Source: an uncultured Rikenellaceae bacterium
Lineage (GTDB): Bacteria; Bacteroidota; Bacteroidia; Bacteroidales; Rikenellaceae
DNA: 6,857 nucleotides
Assembly: GCA_949284665.1 (NCBI GenBank)
Contig: CASDWR010000265.1
Span: 1-6,857 of the forward strand
Direction of reading: 5' to 3'
Under the pieces are notes generated by a model. The model saw nothing but the letters and a program-made list of their open reading frames with translations, was not told the DNA's origin and did no database searches. Below, one piece after another: positions 1 through 6,857 of the stretch; positions within the stretch are counted from its first letter, which is position 1; every line of letters starts with the position of its first letter. The translations under genes and the position numbers were made by a program.

Positions 1-461
1 ACGGGTTTGCAGATCGAAAGTGCCGGATTGTCCTGTGTGGTCATGTAGGCAAGCATCTCATCATCGGCGGCTCCGATCTCTTCGCGGACGGTTTTCTTCC
101 CGTAACCCACTTCAAAATCGATTTCATGATGATCATCATGGTAAATGAAAGCTCCGATGCTTGCCTGATCGTAAGTACCCATTGCAGGAATATATATACG
201 CCAGGTGTAGCGTCCCGCCGTATATTTTCGTTCGGCAGTGCATACCTTCTTTCGGTCTCTGGAATCGGCGCGGGTATAGATCTTCATGATTCCGTCTTCG
301 AGAATCACTTGATCGTCCGGATTATCGTCCTGATGACTGAGTACCAGTCCATCCAGGTTGTCAAAGTCCCAGCGCTCCACGTTTTTATTGCTGGCCCTGT
401 CACCCCGGCAGGCGATGCAGGCCACTGCACATATCGCTAAAAATATCTGTTTTCCGTACAT
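1..461 (-). CDS. Putative GH16-like glycoside hydrolase lipoprotein (3' end beyond the window)
   Basis: The reading frame is open from an ATG at 461 to the window edge: 153 codons plus two bases, with no stop. The N-terminus MYGKQIFLAICAVACIAC is a lipoprotein signal with a candidate lipidated Cys18 (Cys15 is possible), so the protein is probably membrane-anchored. Residues 77-121 resemble the catalytic core of GH16: a strand around AGRYTWRIYIPA (82-93), then AFIYHDDHHEIDFEVGYG (104-121). The EIDFE part (113-117) fits the GH16 signature ExDxE, in which the first Glu is the nucleophile, Asp115 assists and Glu117 is the acid/base. The form without an extra residue is the one known from lichenases and xyloglucan endotransglycosylases. 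This would make it an endo-acting beta-glycanase on an unknown substrate. It starts 11 bases after the SusD stop, so it belongs to the same operon. The start has no clear Shine-Dalgarno, as is usual here. The assignment rests on a short motif and strand pattern; another concanavalin-A-like fold enzyme or a binding protein is possible. Confidence 0.62.
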   Translation of the reverse strand, partial: MYGKQIFLAICAVACIACRGDRASNKNVERWDFDNLDGLVLSHQDDNPDDQVILEDGIMKIYTRADSRDRKKVCTAERKYTAGRYTWRIYIPAMGTYDQASIGAFIYHDDHHEIDFEVGYGKKTVREEIGAADDEMLAYMTTQDNPALSICKP

Positions 462-472
462 AACGGTTGTCG

Positions 473-2128
473 TTAATCAAAATTACGGTTGTCTTTGAGG
501 GCCGGATTGATATCCGTTTCTCTTTTTGGAGTAGGCGAATAACGTCTTATGTCGTCTTCGGTAAGATCCTGCGGGTAAACTTTCCACATCGTACTGTAGT
601 CGGCATTCGGATCTTTGGAGTTCCGTTCCGACCATTCCGATTTTTCCTTGATTTCGGCGATGTAGCTTTTTAGACGGTCTGCCCAGAGACCCATGCGGAT
701 CAAATCGGGCCGACGATGTCCTTCGTTGTTGAGTTCGAGCAGACGTTCATCGCAAATGGCACTCCGCAAAGCCTCTTTTGTGGAGAAATCGGCAAGGTCG
801 AGATTATGTGCCGAATTGTGGAAAGCTCTTTCCCGGATACGGTTCACCAGATCGATTGCGTCTTGTGTGGGGCCGTTGATCTCATTGATTATTTCGGCTT
901 TGCACAGGATCATGTCCGAGAGTCTGAGATATACGAAATTGTTGTTGGTGAAATAGTTGTATGTTCCCGGATGCAGGTATTTGTATTTCTGGGTATAGGA
1001 TGCACTGAGTTCCTCGGTGCGCCAACCTGCTTCCGGCTTGTCCTCTCCGTATACAAGACCCACTTGTTCGATCGAATTCGGGATTTCGTAATGTATGGGA
1101 TCCCCGTATACATTGTTGAATGAAGTTACGAGCAACTTTGTAAAGCGGTCGTCGGTAGGATCGTATTTCCATGCCAATTCAAGCGGTACGGTCAGGTTAT
1201 TCCATCCCATATCGTAATCCCACGGTGTAAAGTACATGCCAAGGTCTGAACTACCCGTAGCGACATCTCCTCGCGAACGGACGGCAAAGATGATCTCGTT
1301 GTTATACAGGGTTGCGTCCGACGAAGGATCAAATACATCCCATATGTTCTCTTGGAGCGAGTATACGCCTTTAGTCTCCAGATCGAGAACCTTGTTGACA
1401 TAGGTCAGGGCTTCGTTCCACAGTGAGGTGGCGTTTCCGCCGGCCAGACGGGTTCTGCCTGCAGCCCGCATTTTGACACGACACAACATGGCATAAGCCG
1501 CTCCGATGGTCGCCCTGCCCGCATCCGTATATCCTGCATAGCTTTCAGGAAGTCCTTTGAGGGCTTCGGTGAGGTCTGAGAAGATTTGCTCCTCGATAGT
1601 TTCGATGTCGGACAATGGCTTCTTGTCCGTTACTGCGATCTCGCTGTCTGCAATCAAGGGCACTTTGTAGAAAATATCGCTGAGATGGTAATAGGCGAAA
1701 GCCCTCAAAAAATACGCCTCACTTATCAGCCGCGATTTGGTTACGGTCTCGGATGTGAATTCGTCATCGGCGATGGTAGGAATACGTGCAATGGCAAGAT
1801 TGGCCCGGGAAATCATCTGATAGAGAGCATCCCATGCACTGGCCACGTCGGAGTTTTCACTCATTTTGCCGTCATTGAGAATTTCATGGTCGTTTTCGGC
1901 CTTGTAGCATGCGTCAGTGGGCATGTCGTTCAGATACAGGATAGGCAACGAAAGGGAGTGGAACGGAGCATAGATCCCGTTGACGGCCTCGATGGCATTG
2001 TCCTGTGAAACGAAGGCATTCGTCTCGGTGTAGGTATACAAGACCTCCTCCGGGTTTGTACAGGCGTATGCCGCAGTCAGGATTATGATCCCGAATCCGA
2101 TATATGCTTTTTTGAATAAGGTTTTCAT
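473..2128 (-). CDS. SusD/RagB-family outer-membrane glycan-binding lipoprotein
   Basis: This is the surface lipoprotein that captures oligosaccharides and acts as a lid over the SusC transporter. At 551 residues it has the usual family length. The signal peptide (residues 1-22) ends in the lipobox AYAC with lipidated Cys23, followed by TNPEE, an acidic stretch compatible with surface export. Family motifs are in the expected order: the helix YFLRAFAYYHLSDIFYKVPL (139-158), GRATIGAAYAMLCRVKMRA (204-222, TPR-like core), NNFVYLRLSDMILCKAEI (396-413) and DERLLELNNEGHRRPDLIRM (460-479). The C-terminus NPALKDNRNFD has the NP-x-L ending common in the family. The ATG at 2128 is chosen because it gives a complete signal peptide and lies 14 bases after the SusC stop. 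The gene is intact. The glycan bound cannot be told from the sequence; the GH16-like neighbour hints at a beta-linked glycan. Confidence 0.97.
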   Translation of the reverse strand: MKTLFKKAYIGFGIIILTAAYACTNPEEVLYTYTETNAFVSQDNAIEAVNGIYAPFHSLSLPILYLNDMPTDACYKAENDHEILNDGKMSENSDVASAWDALYQMISRANLAIARIPTIADDEFTSETVTKSRLISEAYFLRAFAYYHLSDIFYKVPLIADSEIAVTDKKPLSDIETIEEQIFSDLTEALKGLPESYAGYTDAGRATIGAAYAMLCRVKMRAAGRTRLAGGNATSLWNEALTYVNKVLDLETKGVYSLQENIWDVFDPSSDATLYNNEIIFAVRSRGDVATGSSDLGMYFTPWDYDMGWNNLTVPLELAWKYDPTDDRFTKLLVTSFNNVYGDPIHYEIPNSIEQVGLVYGEDKPEAGWRTEELSASYTQKYKYLHPGTYNYFTNNNFVYLRLSDMILCKAEIINEINGPTQDAIDLVNRIRERAFHNSAHNLDLADFSTKEALRSAICDERLLELNNEGHRRPDLIRMGLWADRLKSYIAEIKEKSEWSERNSKDPNADYSTMWKVYPQDLTEDDIRRYSPTPKRETDINPALKDNRNFD

Positions 2129-2142
2129 AGGTCGTTTGGTTT

Positions 2143-5100
2143 TTAGAAGGTGATCTTAATTCCGCAGTTGAACATTCTGTATGCAGGGTATGAGCTGAAA
2201 TCGAGACCCTGGGATACGGCATCTCCGCCATTGGTGCTGACATCGGGATCGAAGCCCGTGTATTTGGTCAGCACGAAGAGATTTTGTGCGCCGACATAAA
2301 CCCTCAACCATTTGACGTAATTGGAGGCATTGCCCCATTTGGTGAGCGGGAAGTTATACCCGACTTCGACGTTTTGGAGCCGCAGGTAACTGGCGTCCTC
2401 TACGAAGCGGGAGTTGATGTGCGAACCGTATTTGACACCGTCTTCTTTCTGGTAACCGTTGCGCGGAATTTCGTTCGAAGGATTTTTCTGAGTCCAACGA
2501 TCCATCGAAGCGACGAGGCGGTTTTCGTCTTCCAGCAATACCCTCGTCAGGTTCAGCAATTCGTGTCCGAGAGCTGATTCGAAGAAGATTGAAAAGTCGA
2601 AGTTTTTCCATCGCAGGTTGTTCCCGAGACCGATGATGATATCCGGATTCCCATCTCCCAATACCGTACGGTCGTTGAGGTCGATGATCCCGTCCTCTTT
2701 CACATCTTTGAATTTGGGATCACCCGCAACGGAAGTGGGTTGTGGGGCATAAGTTTCGCCGGTTTGGAGAATCCCCTCGAATACATACCCGTATATGGTG
2801 CTGAGCGGGTAACCCGGTTTCAGCATGACGTAATCTTCCCAGTTGTAGTTGCCATGCGGTCGGATTTGTTCGTATTTTGCCTCCATGTCACTCAAACGCA
2901 ATACTTTGTTTTTGTTGCGTGCGAGGTTGAGCGTGGTAGACCAGGAGAAGTCGCGACGGGCGAAATTATTCGATTTGATAAAGAGTTCGAACCCTTTGTT
3001 CTCGATTTCGCCGTTGTTTCCCATGTAGGTTTTAAATCCGCCTGTGGAGGTGGAGATGTTTACGGGATTCAGCAGGTCGGTAGTTTTTTTGTAATAATAA
3101 TCGAAATTGACTTCGATTTTGCTGTTCCACAGAGAAAAATCGACACCCACGTCGAACTGGCTTGTCGTTTCCCACGTGAGCTCATCGTTGCGCGGATTGC
3201 TCGGATACATCATTTTCTGGAGCACTCCGCCACCCAGATAGGTGTTGCCCACTGCGTATTGTAATTGTGAAAGTCCGTAGCCGATGCCGTCGTTACCGCT
3301 TTGTCCGTAACTTGCACGGAGCTTGATACTCGAGAAGAGCGGTTTGGCGAATTCCATGAACTTTTCGTCGCCCAACTGCCAGGCAACCGACGCGGCTGGG
3401 AAGTAGCCCCAACGGTTGTCGCGTCCGAAATGGGTGGCATAATCCGCACGGAACGAAACATTGAATATATATTTGTCATTGAGAATGTATTCGCCGCGGC
3501 CGAAGAATGATCGCTTTTCATTTTCGGTACGTCCGGTGGAGATATAATTGATCGTACTGGCCATGCCCATGTTGTGATAGGTGAACTGGTCGCTTGAGAA
3601 GCCCGAGGCATCCATTTCGCTGGTTTCCCCTACATACCTGATTCTGCTGGCTCCGGCGATGAATTTGAGGTTGTGTTTGCCGAATGTCTGCTGATAGGTG
3701 AGCAGAGCGTCGAGTTGGCTTCGATCCGACTGTTCGTTGGATACGAAAGAGGATCCGTTGACAGCCTGACCGGTCAAGGTACTGCGCGGGTAGTAACGTT
3801 GCAGTTTGAAATTGCCGTTGTCGTAGAAATATGAAACTTTCAATGTCAGGGGCTTTAGAATTTTTATGTCGGTATAGATCCCTGCATAGACTTGACTGGT
3901 CGAGTATTTTTGGTCGAGTTCGTTGATTTCGTCCATGATGGTTGCACGGCGTTCGCTTTCGCCGAAAACGTTGGTCCCGTCGGTTAACAGTGTCGGGGAC
4001 AGCATGAAAATACTGTACATCACGTTGTCGTCCGCACTGTTTGCCCCCATATTAAGATATCCCTTGGTGCTTTTTACGATCGACGTATTGGCTCCCACAT
4101 TAATAAAGTCGTTGACTTTCATGTCGACATTGATACGACCGTTCCACCGTTCGAAATCGGTATTGTAGAGAATACCTTCGTTCCCTGCATAGTTGCCGGA
4201 ACAGAATACGGTTACCCGGTCGTTGCCCCCGCTGAGCGAAACCTGGTGCGTCTGGGTAAGCCCATTGCGTGTAGTCTCCTTAAGCCAGTCGGTTCCCGAT
4301 CCGTTGAATTTGAGTTGTTCGGTGGTGTATGGCGGATTCCCTTGGCTGCCATTATCCTGCCAGATCTTCATGTTGTAGTCGATCACGTCGCGTGCATCCA
4401 TCAGATCCCACGGATTTTTCAGCGTCTTGAGCGAAGCATTGAACGAATATTCCACACGGTATTCGTTTTTTGTACCTTTCTTGGTGGTAATGAGTACCAC
4501 ACCGTTGGCACCTCGCGAACCGTAAATTGCAGTTGCTGCGGCATCTTTGAGGACCTCGATGGATTCGATATCATCAGGGTTGACATACCCCGGATCATCG
4601 GTCAGAAATCCGTCGATCGAATAGATCGGGTCGTTGTTCGAACTGATGGATGAAGTCCCCCGGATTCGGATGGAGATGCTTCCACCCGGCTCCAACGAGT
4701 TGTTTTTTACCTGCACACCGGCTGCACGTCCTTTCAGGAGGGTTGCCATGTCGGTAACGACACCCGCTTTCGTGTCCTCTCGTTTGATCGATGTGATGGC
4801 ACCGGCCAGATCGCGTTTGCGTGTGACTCCGTAACCGACCACTACCACCTCTTCTACATTAAGTACATCCGGTTCAAGCTCTACGGTGATATCGGTTACC
4901 GCATTGCTTACCGTCACTTCCTTCGTTTGCATTCCTAGAAACGAGACTCTGAGAACTTCGCCGGCCGAAGCCGCAATGGTAAATTTTCCATCGTTCCCCG
5001 TTGTGACTCCACGCGCCGTGCCTTTTACCGTTACGGCTGCTCCCGTAACGGGCATCCCGGTCTGGGCGTCGATGACAGTCCCCGTACGCTGTGTCTGGGC

Positions 5101-5154
5101 CAATACCGGCAGACACAACAGAACGGCGATTGAGATTAGAAGGATTTTTTTCAT
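2143..5154 (-). CDS. SusC/RagA-family TonB-dependent outer-membrane transporter
   Basis: This is an outer-membrane beta-barrel that imports oligosaccharides using energy from TonB-ExbBD, in complex with the SusD protein encoded next to it. It is intact at 1003 residues, a normal family length. Sec signal: MKKILLISIAVLLCLPVLAQ (1-20). Residues 22-95 form a CarboxypepD_reg-like domain (TGTVIDAQTGMPVTGAAVTV is the typical first strand pair). The TonB box VEEVVVVGYG lies at 100-109. The plug contains SISIRIRGTSSI (159-170), DPIYSIDGFL (175-184) and IEVLKDAAATAIYGSRGANG (199-218), and the barrel fills the rest, ending in Phe (GIKITF). There is no STN domain ahead of the plug, so it is not the type that signals through an anti-sigma factor; this fits control by the divergent sensor gene. 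The ATG at 5154 gives a perfect signal peptide. It is the first gene of the operon and has a -7 promoter box about 50 bases upstream. Substrate unknown. Confidence 0.97.
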   Translation of the reverse strand: MKKILLISIAVLLCLPVLAQTQRTGTVIDAQTGMPVTGAAVTVKGTARGVTTGNDGKFTIAASAGEVLRVSFLGMQTKEVTVSNAVTDITVELEPDVLNVEEVVVVGYGVTRKRDLAGAITSIKREDTKAGVVTDMATLLKGRAAGVQVKNNSLEPGGSISIRIRGTSSISSNNDPIYSIDGFLTDDPGYVNPDDIESIEVLKDAAATAIYGSRGANGVVLITTKKGTKNEYRVEYSFNASLKTLKNPWDLMDARDVIDYNMKIWQDNGSQGNPPYTTEQLKFNGSGTDWLKETTRNGLTQTHQVSLSGGNDRVTVFCSGNYAGNEGILYNTDFERWNGRINVDMKVNDFINVGANTSIVKSTKGYLNMGANSADDNVMYSIFMLSPTLLTDGTNVFGESERRATIMDEINELDQKYSTSQVYAGIYTDIKILKPLTLKVSYFYDNGNFKLQRYYPRSTLTGQAVNGSSFVSNEQSDRSQLDALLTYQQTFGKHNLKFIAGASRIRYVGETSEMDASGFSSDQFTYHNMGMASTINYISTGRTENEKRSFFGRGEYILNDKYIFNVSFRADYATHFGRDNRWGYFPAASVAWQLGDEKFMEFAKPLFSSIKLRASYGQSGNDGIGYGLSQLQYAVGNTYLGGGVLQKMMYPSNPRNDELTWETTSQFDVGVDFSLWNSKIEVNFDYYYKKTTDLLNPVNISTSTGGFKTYMGNNGEIENKGFELFIKSNNFARRDFSWSTTLNLARNKNKVLRLSDMEAKYEQIRPHGNYNWEDYVMLKPGYPLSTIYGYVFEGILQTGETYAPQPTSVAGDPKFKDVKEDGIIDLNDRTVLGDGNPDIIIGLGNNLRWKNFDFSIFFESALGHELLNLTRVLLEDENRLVASMDRWTQKNPSNEIPRNGYQKEDGVKYGSHINSRFVEDASYLRLQNVEVGYNFPLTKWGNASNYVKWLRVYVGAQNLFVLTKYTGFDPDVSTNGGDAVSQGLDFSSYPAYRMFNCGIKITF

Positions 5155-5197
5155 ATGAACGTAGTTTTAGGTTAATAGAACTGAAGTGTAAATTGTT

Positions 5198-5211
5198 CTT
5201 TGTTAACAAAG
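5198..5211. repeat. Perfect 14-base palindrome over the susC core promoter
   Basis: CTTTGTTAACAAAG reads the same on both strands, centred on GTTAAC. It overlaps the TTTG part of the putative minus-strand -7 box and would cover the predicted transcription start of the susC operon. It could be an operator for a dimeric regulator such as a repressor or global regulator. It could also be a coincidence in an AT-rich promoter, since the TTTG of the -7 box supplies part of one arm. Confidence 0.5.
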
Positions 5212-5214
5212 ATA
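5207..5214 (-). promoter_or_regulatory. Bacteroidales-type -7 promoter box of the susC-susD operon
   Basis: On the minus strand the bases are TATCTTTG, an exact match to the TAnnTTTG -7 consensus of Bacteroides primary-sigma promoters. Transcription would start around 5200, giving a leader of about 45 bases before the SusC ATG at 5154, a usual length. At the expected -33 position (about 5231-5238 on the minus strand) the bases are around ATGCGTA, a poor match to TTTG. That suggests the promoter needs an activator. The direct repeat at 5237-5270 lies in the right place for this. Confidence 0.5.
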
Positions 5215-5222
5215 ACCTTATC
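5211..5222. repeat. Short inverted repeat next to the susC -7 box
   Basis: GATAACCTTATC consists of 5-base arms (GATAA and TTATC) around CC. It directly adjoins the 14-base palindrome, sharing G5211, and is followed by a related GATTATC at 5223-5229. It lies just upstream of and within the -7 box on the minus strand, so it may extend an operator. The arms are short and AT-rich, and chance is a fair explanation. Confidence 0.25.
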
Positions 5223-5236
5223 GATTATCATACGCA

Positions 5237-5270
5237 TCCGGAATCGTCTGCATTTTGTCCGCAATTGTCT
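5237..5270 (-). promoter_or_regulatory. Candidate binding site of the divergent AraC-type regulator (21-base direct repeat)
   Basis: On the minus strand AGACAATTGCGGA (5270-5258) and AGACGATTCCGGA (5249-5237) match at 11 of 13 positions and are 21 bases apart, two turns of the helix. Inside and just after them four RGAY boxes begin at 5270, 5260, 5249 and 5239 (AGAC, GGAC, AGAC, GGAT), a spacing of 10, 11 and 10, so all face one side of the DNA. AraC-family proteins bind direct half-sites about 21 bases apart, and each uses two helix-turn-helix motifs in neighbouring major grooves. The near copy is centred about 43 bases upstream of the predicted susC start and overlaps the place of the missing -33 box, as for an activator that contacts RNA polymerase. 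That the sensor gene at 5343 encodes the binding protein is inference; its output domain lies outside the window. Confidence 0.5.
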
Positions 5271-5286
5271 AAATCGATCGGGATTT

Positions 5287-5337
5287 GTTGTATGGATTGG
5301 AAAAATTTTTCTATTTTTATAGCGAGTAATACGAAGG
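5287..5337 (+). promoter_or_regulatory. Possible promoter and ribosome-binding site of the divergent sensor gene
   Basis: The AT-rich stretch holds TATTTTTA at 5312-5319, a seven-of-eight match to TAnnTTTG. GTTG at 5287-5290, 21 bases upstream, is a weak -33 candidate. AAGG at 5334-5337 sits five bases before the ATG at 5343 and may serve as a weak Shine-Dalgarno, which favours that start over the in-frame ATG at 5292. Individually these matches are weak. Confidence 0.22.
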
Positions 5338-5342
5338 TATTT

Positions 5343-6857
5343 ATGTCTGGACGCAGGCTCGTTCCCTTTGTCTTACAGCTCGTTTGCTGGACGGTGCTGT
5401 CGCATGGCGTTTTTGCGGAAGAACGCCTCGACTACTATTATAAACAGATTTCCATTGAGGAGGGTCTTTCGCAGTCGAGCGTAACCTCCATCATTCGCGA
5501 CCGAATGGGGCTGCTGTGGATCGGCACCCGCTCCGGCCTCAATCTGTTTGATCGCAACGAACTCGTCTCTTTTTTTTACAATTGCGATGATCCGGGATCG
5601 ATTCCTGGCAATTATGTCTATCATCTGGTGGAGGACATGGAAGGGAATGTCTGGGTCGGTACCGACGGGGGACTTGCCGTGTATGAGAGAGAGAAGGGCG
5701 CTTTCAGAAAAGTGACCGACGAATTCGTTTTCTCTTCCGTCGTTACCGAAAACGCCATCTTTTTCGGTGGGCGTAAGGTGGTCTACCGGTATGATTGTGC
5801 GACGGGCGATATGGAAAATATCTATTTTGCAGGGATCGAACCCTACAATGTTTCCGAAGACTATAATGTGATTGCGATCCGCAAACTCGAAGACGAGCTT
5901 CTGTTGTTGGGGACGCCTGGCAAAGGTTTGTTTCTGTGTGACATGGTTAGTAAACGGATCGAAAATTCACCGATCACCTCTCCTCTGACGCTGACTGCCC
6001 TTTATGTCTCGTCTGATGGAGAAATCTATCTTTCCTGGTTCAAGAGAGGTTTGTTCCGCTATGATGGGGCAGGGAACCTGATCGCACATTATGACTCGGG
6101 GAATTCCGACCTGAGCAACGACATTGTCCTCGACATCATCGAGCGCAACGGTCGGGTATGGGTGGCGACAGATGGTGGCGGCATCAACATCCTGAATGCC
6201 GGGGACGGGACAATCGATGTGCTCAAACACATTCCCGGAGATGCCGGATCACTGCCCGTGAATTCGATTACGGTACTCTACAACGACAGCGGAAACAACT
6301 TGTGGGCAGGGACGGTGCGCGGAGGATTGCTCGGAATCAAGGAAACCTCCATGCGGGTTTTCAAAGATGCTACCTTCGGAAGCGGTTACGGCCTCAGCGA
6401 GCGTACGGTCATCAGCCTTTACGAAGACGACGGGGGAGTCCTGTGGGTCGGGACCGATGGCGGAGGTCTGAATCGATATGATCCTGCCACCGATAAGTTT
6501 ACGCATTACAAAGCTACGTATGGTGATAAGATCACCTCAATTACGGAACTCTCACCCGGTCGGTTGCTTATTTCGGCATACGGCAAAGGGCTGTCGGTTT
6601 TCGATGAACGGTATGGTACCGTCACACCGTTTATCATCGACAACGAAGAGGTAAATCGCCGGGAAGCGGGTTCGGGATTCCAGCAATTGGCTCATCGCGT
6701 TGCACAGGACAAGATCTATATTTTCTCAAAACGGGCTATCGTATATGATATTATGCGCAAGGAGTTCCGTTACATGAAATCGGATCCCGAAACCGTCGAC
6801 GGAGGAGCGATGTCACTGGCATATTCCGATGGGGTCACCTCCTATGCGATAAAGAAA
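5343..6857 (+). CDS. Reg_prop propeller sensor, probably a hybrid two-component system regulator (HTCS), N-terminal part
   Basis: The frame is open for 505 codons and runs off the right edge. The N-terminus MSGRRLVPFVLQLVCWTVLS then HGVFA (1-25) is a Sec signal with likely cleavage before Glu26, so what follows is periplasmic. Reg_prop blade motifs are seen at 57-70 (LLWIGTRSGLNLFD), 102-115 (NVWVGTDGGLAVYE), 271-284 (RVWVATDGGGINIL), 319-332 (NLWAGTVRGGLLGI) and 366-380 (VLWVGTDGGGLNRYD). Weaker ones lie at 227-241 and 407-421. In HTCS proteins two seven-bladed propellers bind an oligosaccharide, and a Y_Y_Y domain, membrane helix, histidine kinase, receiver and AraC-type DNA-binding domain follow; none of these is within the window. 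The gene is divergent from susC, the usual place for a PUL regulator, and probably activates it. I chose 5343 because it starts a clean signal peptide and has AAGG upstream. An in-frame ATG at 5292 would add 17 residues. A propeller kinase with a separate response regulator is the alternative. Confidence 0.9.
   Translation, partial: MSGRRLVPFVLQLVCWTVLSHGVFAEERLDYYYKQISIEEGLSQSSVTSIIRDRMGLLWIGTRSGLNLFDRNELVSFFYNCDDPGSIPGNYVYHLVEDMEGNVWVGTDGGLAVYEREKGAFRKVTDEFVFSSVVTENAIFFGGRKVVYRYDCATGDMENIYFAGIEPYNVSEDYNVIAIRKLEDELLLLGTPGKGLFLCDMVSKRIENSPITSPLTLTALYVSSDGEIYLSWFKRGLFRYDGAGNLIAHYDSGNSDLSNDIVLDIIERNGRVWVATDGGGINILNAGDGTIDVLKHIPGDAGSLPVNSITVLYNDSGNNLWAGTVRGGLLGIKETSMRVFKDATFGSGYGLSERTVISLYEDDGGVLWVGTDGGGLNRYDPATDKFTHYKATYGDKITSITELSPGRLLISAYGKGLSVFDERYGTVTPFIIDNEEVNRREAGSGFQQLAHRVAQDKIYIFSKRAIVYDIMRKEFRYMKSDPETVDGGAMSLAYSDGVTSYAIKK

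Noticed and set aside
462..472. Possible terminator or processing site between the SusD gene and the GH16-like gene
   Set aside because: Eleven bases without a hairpin or T-run; likewise the 14 bases at 2129-2142 show none. The genes look co-transcribed.
1586..2008. 140-codon plus-strand open frame inside the SusD gene (and similar ones at 126-440, 716-1123 and 4246-4653)
   Set aside because: All lie opposite clear coding sequence on the minus strand. The products resemble no family, and there is no separate promoter or ribosome-binding site.
2740..3264. 174-codon open frame on the plus strand inside the SusC gene
   Set aside because: It lies wholly antisense to a well-supported transporter gene, has no recognisable domain or signal, and its composition is what the reverse strand of a coding region gives.
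5162..5169. TAGTTTTA on the plus strand in the susC leader, possibly the promoter of an antisense RNA as known for some Bacteroides PULs
   Set aside because: Only a seven-of-eight match to the -7 consensus with no -33 element, in AT-rich DNA where such matches are common; nothing else indicates an RNA gene.
5373..5624. 83-codon minus-strand open frame at the start of the sensor gene (also 5967-6230 and 6249-6506)
   Set aside because: Antisense shadows of the propeller-coding frame, whose Reg_prop motifs fix the true strand and frame.
1..6857. CRISPR arrays, tRNA or rRNA genes, insertion sequences, sigma/anti-sigma genes
   Set aside because: Read on both strands, the window shows no spaced repeats of CRISPR type, no tRNA-like cloverleaf, no transposase and no STN domain or anti-sigma gene; nearly all of it is accounted for by the four genes and the 188-base intergenic region.

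Overview
The window looks like part of a polysaccharide utilization locus (PUL) from a Bacteroidota organism, most likely of the order Bacteroidales. Three things support this: an adjacent SusC/SusD pair (outer-membrane glycan importer), a divergent gene with the periplasmic propeller typical of hybrid two-component sensors, and lipoprotein signals and A-rich, Shine-Dalgarno-poor start regions typical of this phylum. Base composition looks close to half G+C by eye (not counted), so I do not assign a genus.

Layout. On the minus strand, read from right to left, are a 1003-residue SusC/RagA-type TonB-dependent transporter (5154 to 2143), a 551-residue SusD/RagB-type surface lipoprotein (2128 to 473) and the first 153 codons of a third lipoprotein (461 to 1, running off the window). 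The third one carries a glycoside hydrolase family 16 (GH16)-like active-site strand, EIDFE. Gaps of 14 and 11 bases and no visible terminator make this one operon. On the plus strand, starting at 5343 and running off the right edge, is the N-terminal half of a sensor with repeated Reg_prop propeller blades.

The 188-base divergent intergenic region (5155-5342) holds the control signals. There is a good Bacteroidales -7 box (TAnnTTTG) for susC. Upstream of it, where a -33 box should be, lies a 13-base direct repeat with a 21-base period. It is built from four RGAY boxes spaced 10, 11 and 10 bases apart. A perfect 14-base palindrome covers the -7 box and the expected start point.

Working model (inference): the sensor detects an oligosaccharide in the periplasm, and its AraC-type output domain (beyond the window) binds the 21-base repeat and turns on susC-susD-GH16. 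The GH16-like lipoprotein would cut a beta-linked glycan, and SusD and SusC would capture and import the fragments. The class of system is well known. The less ordinary parts are the divergent GH16-like protein and the operator layout.
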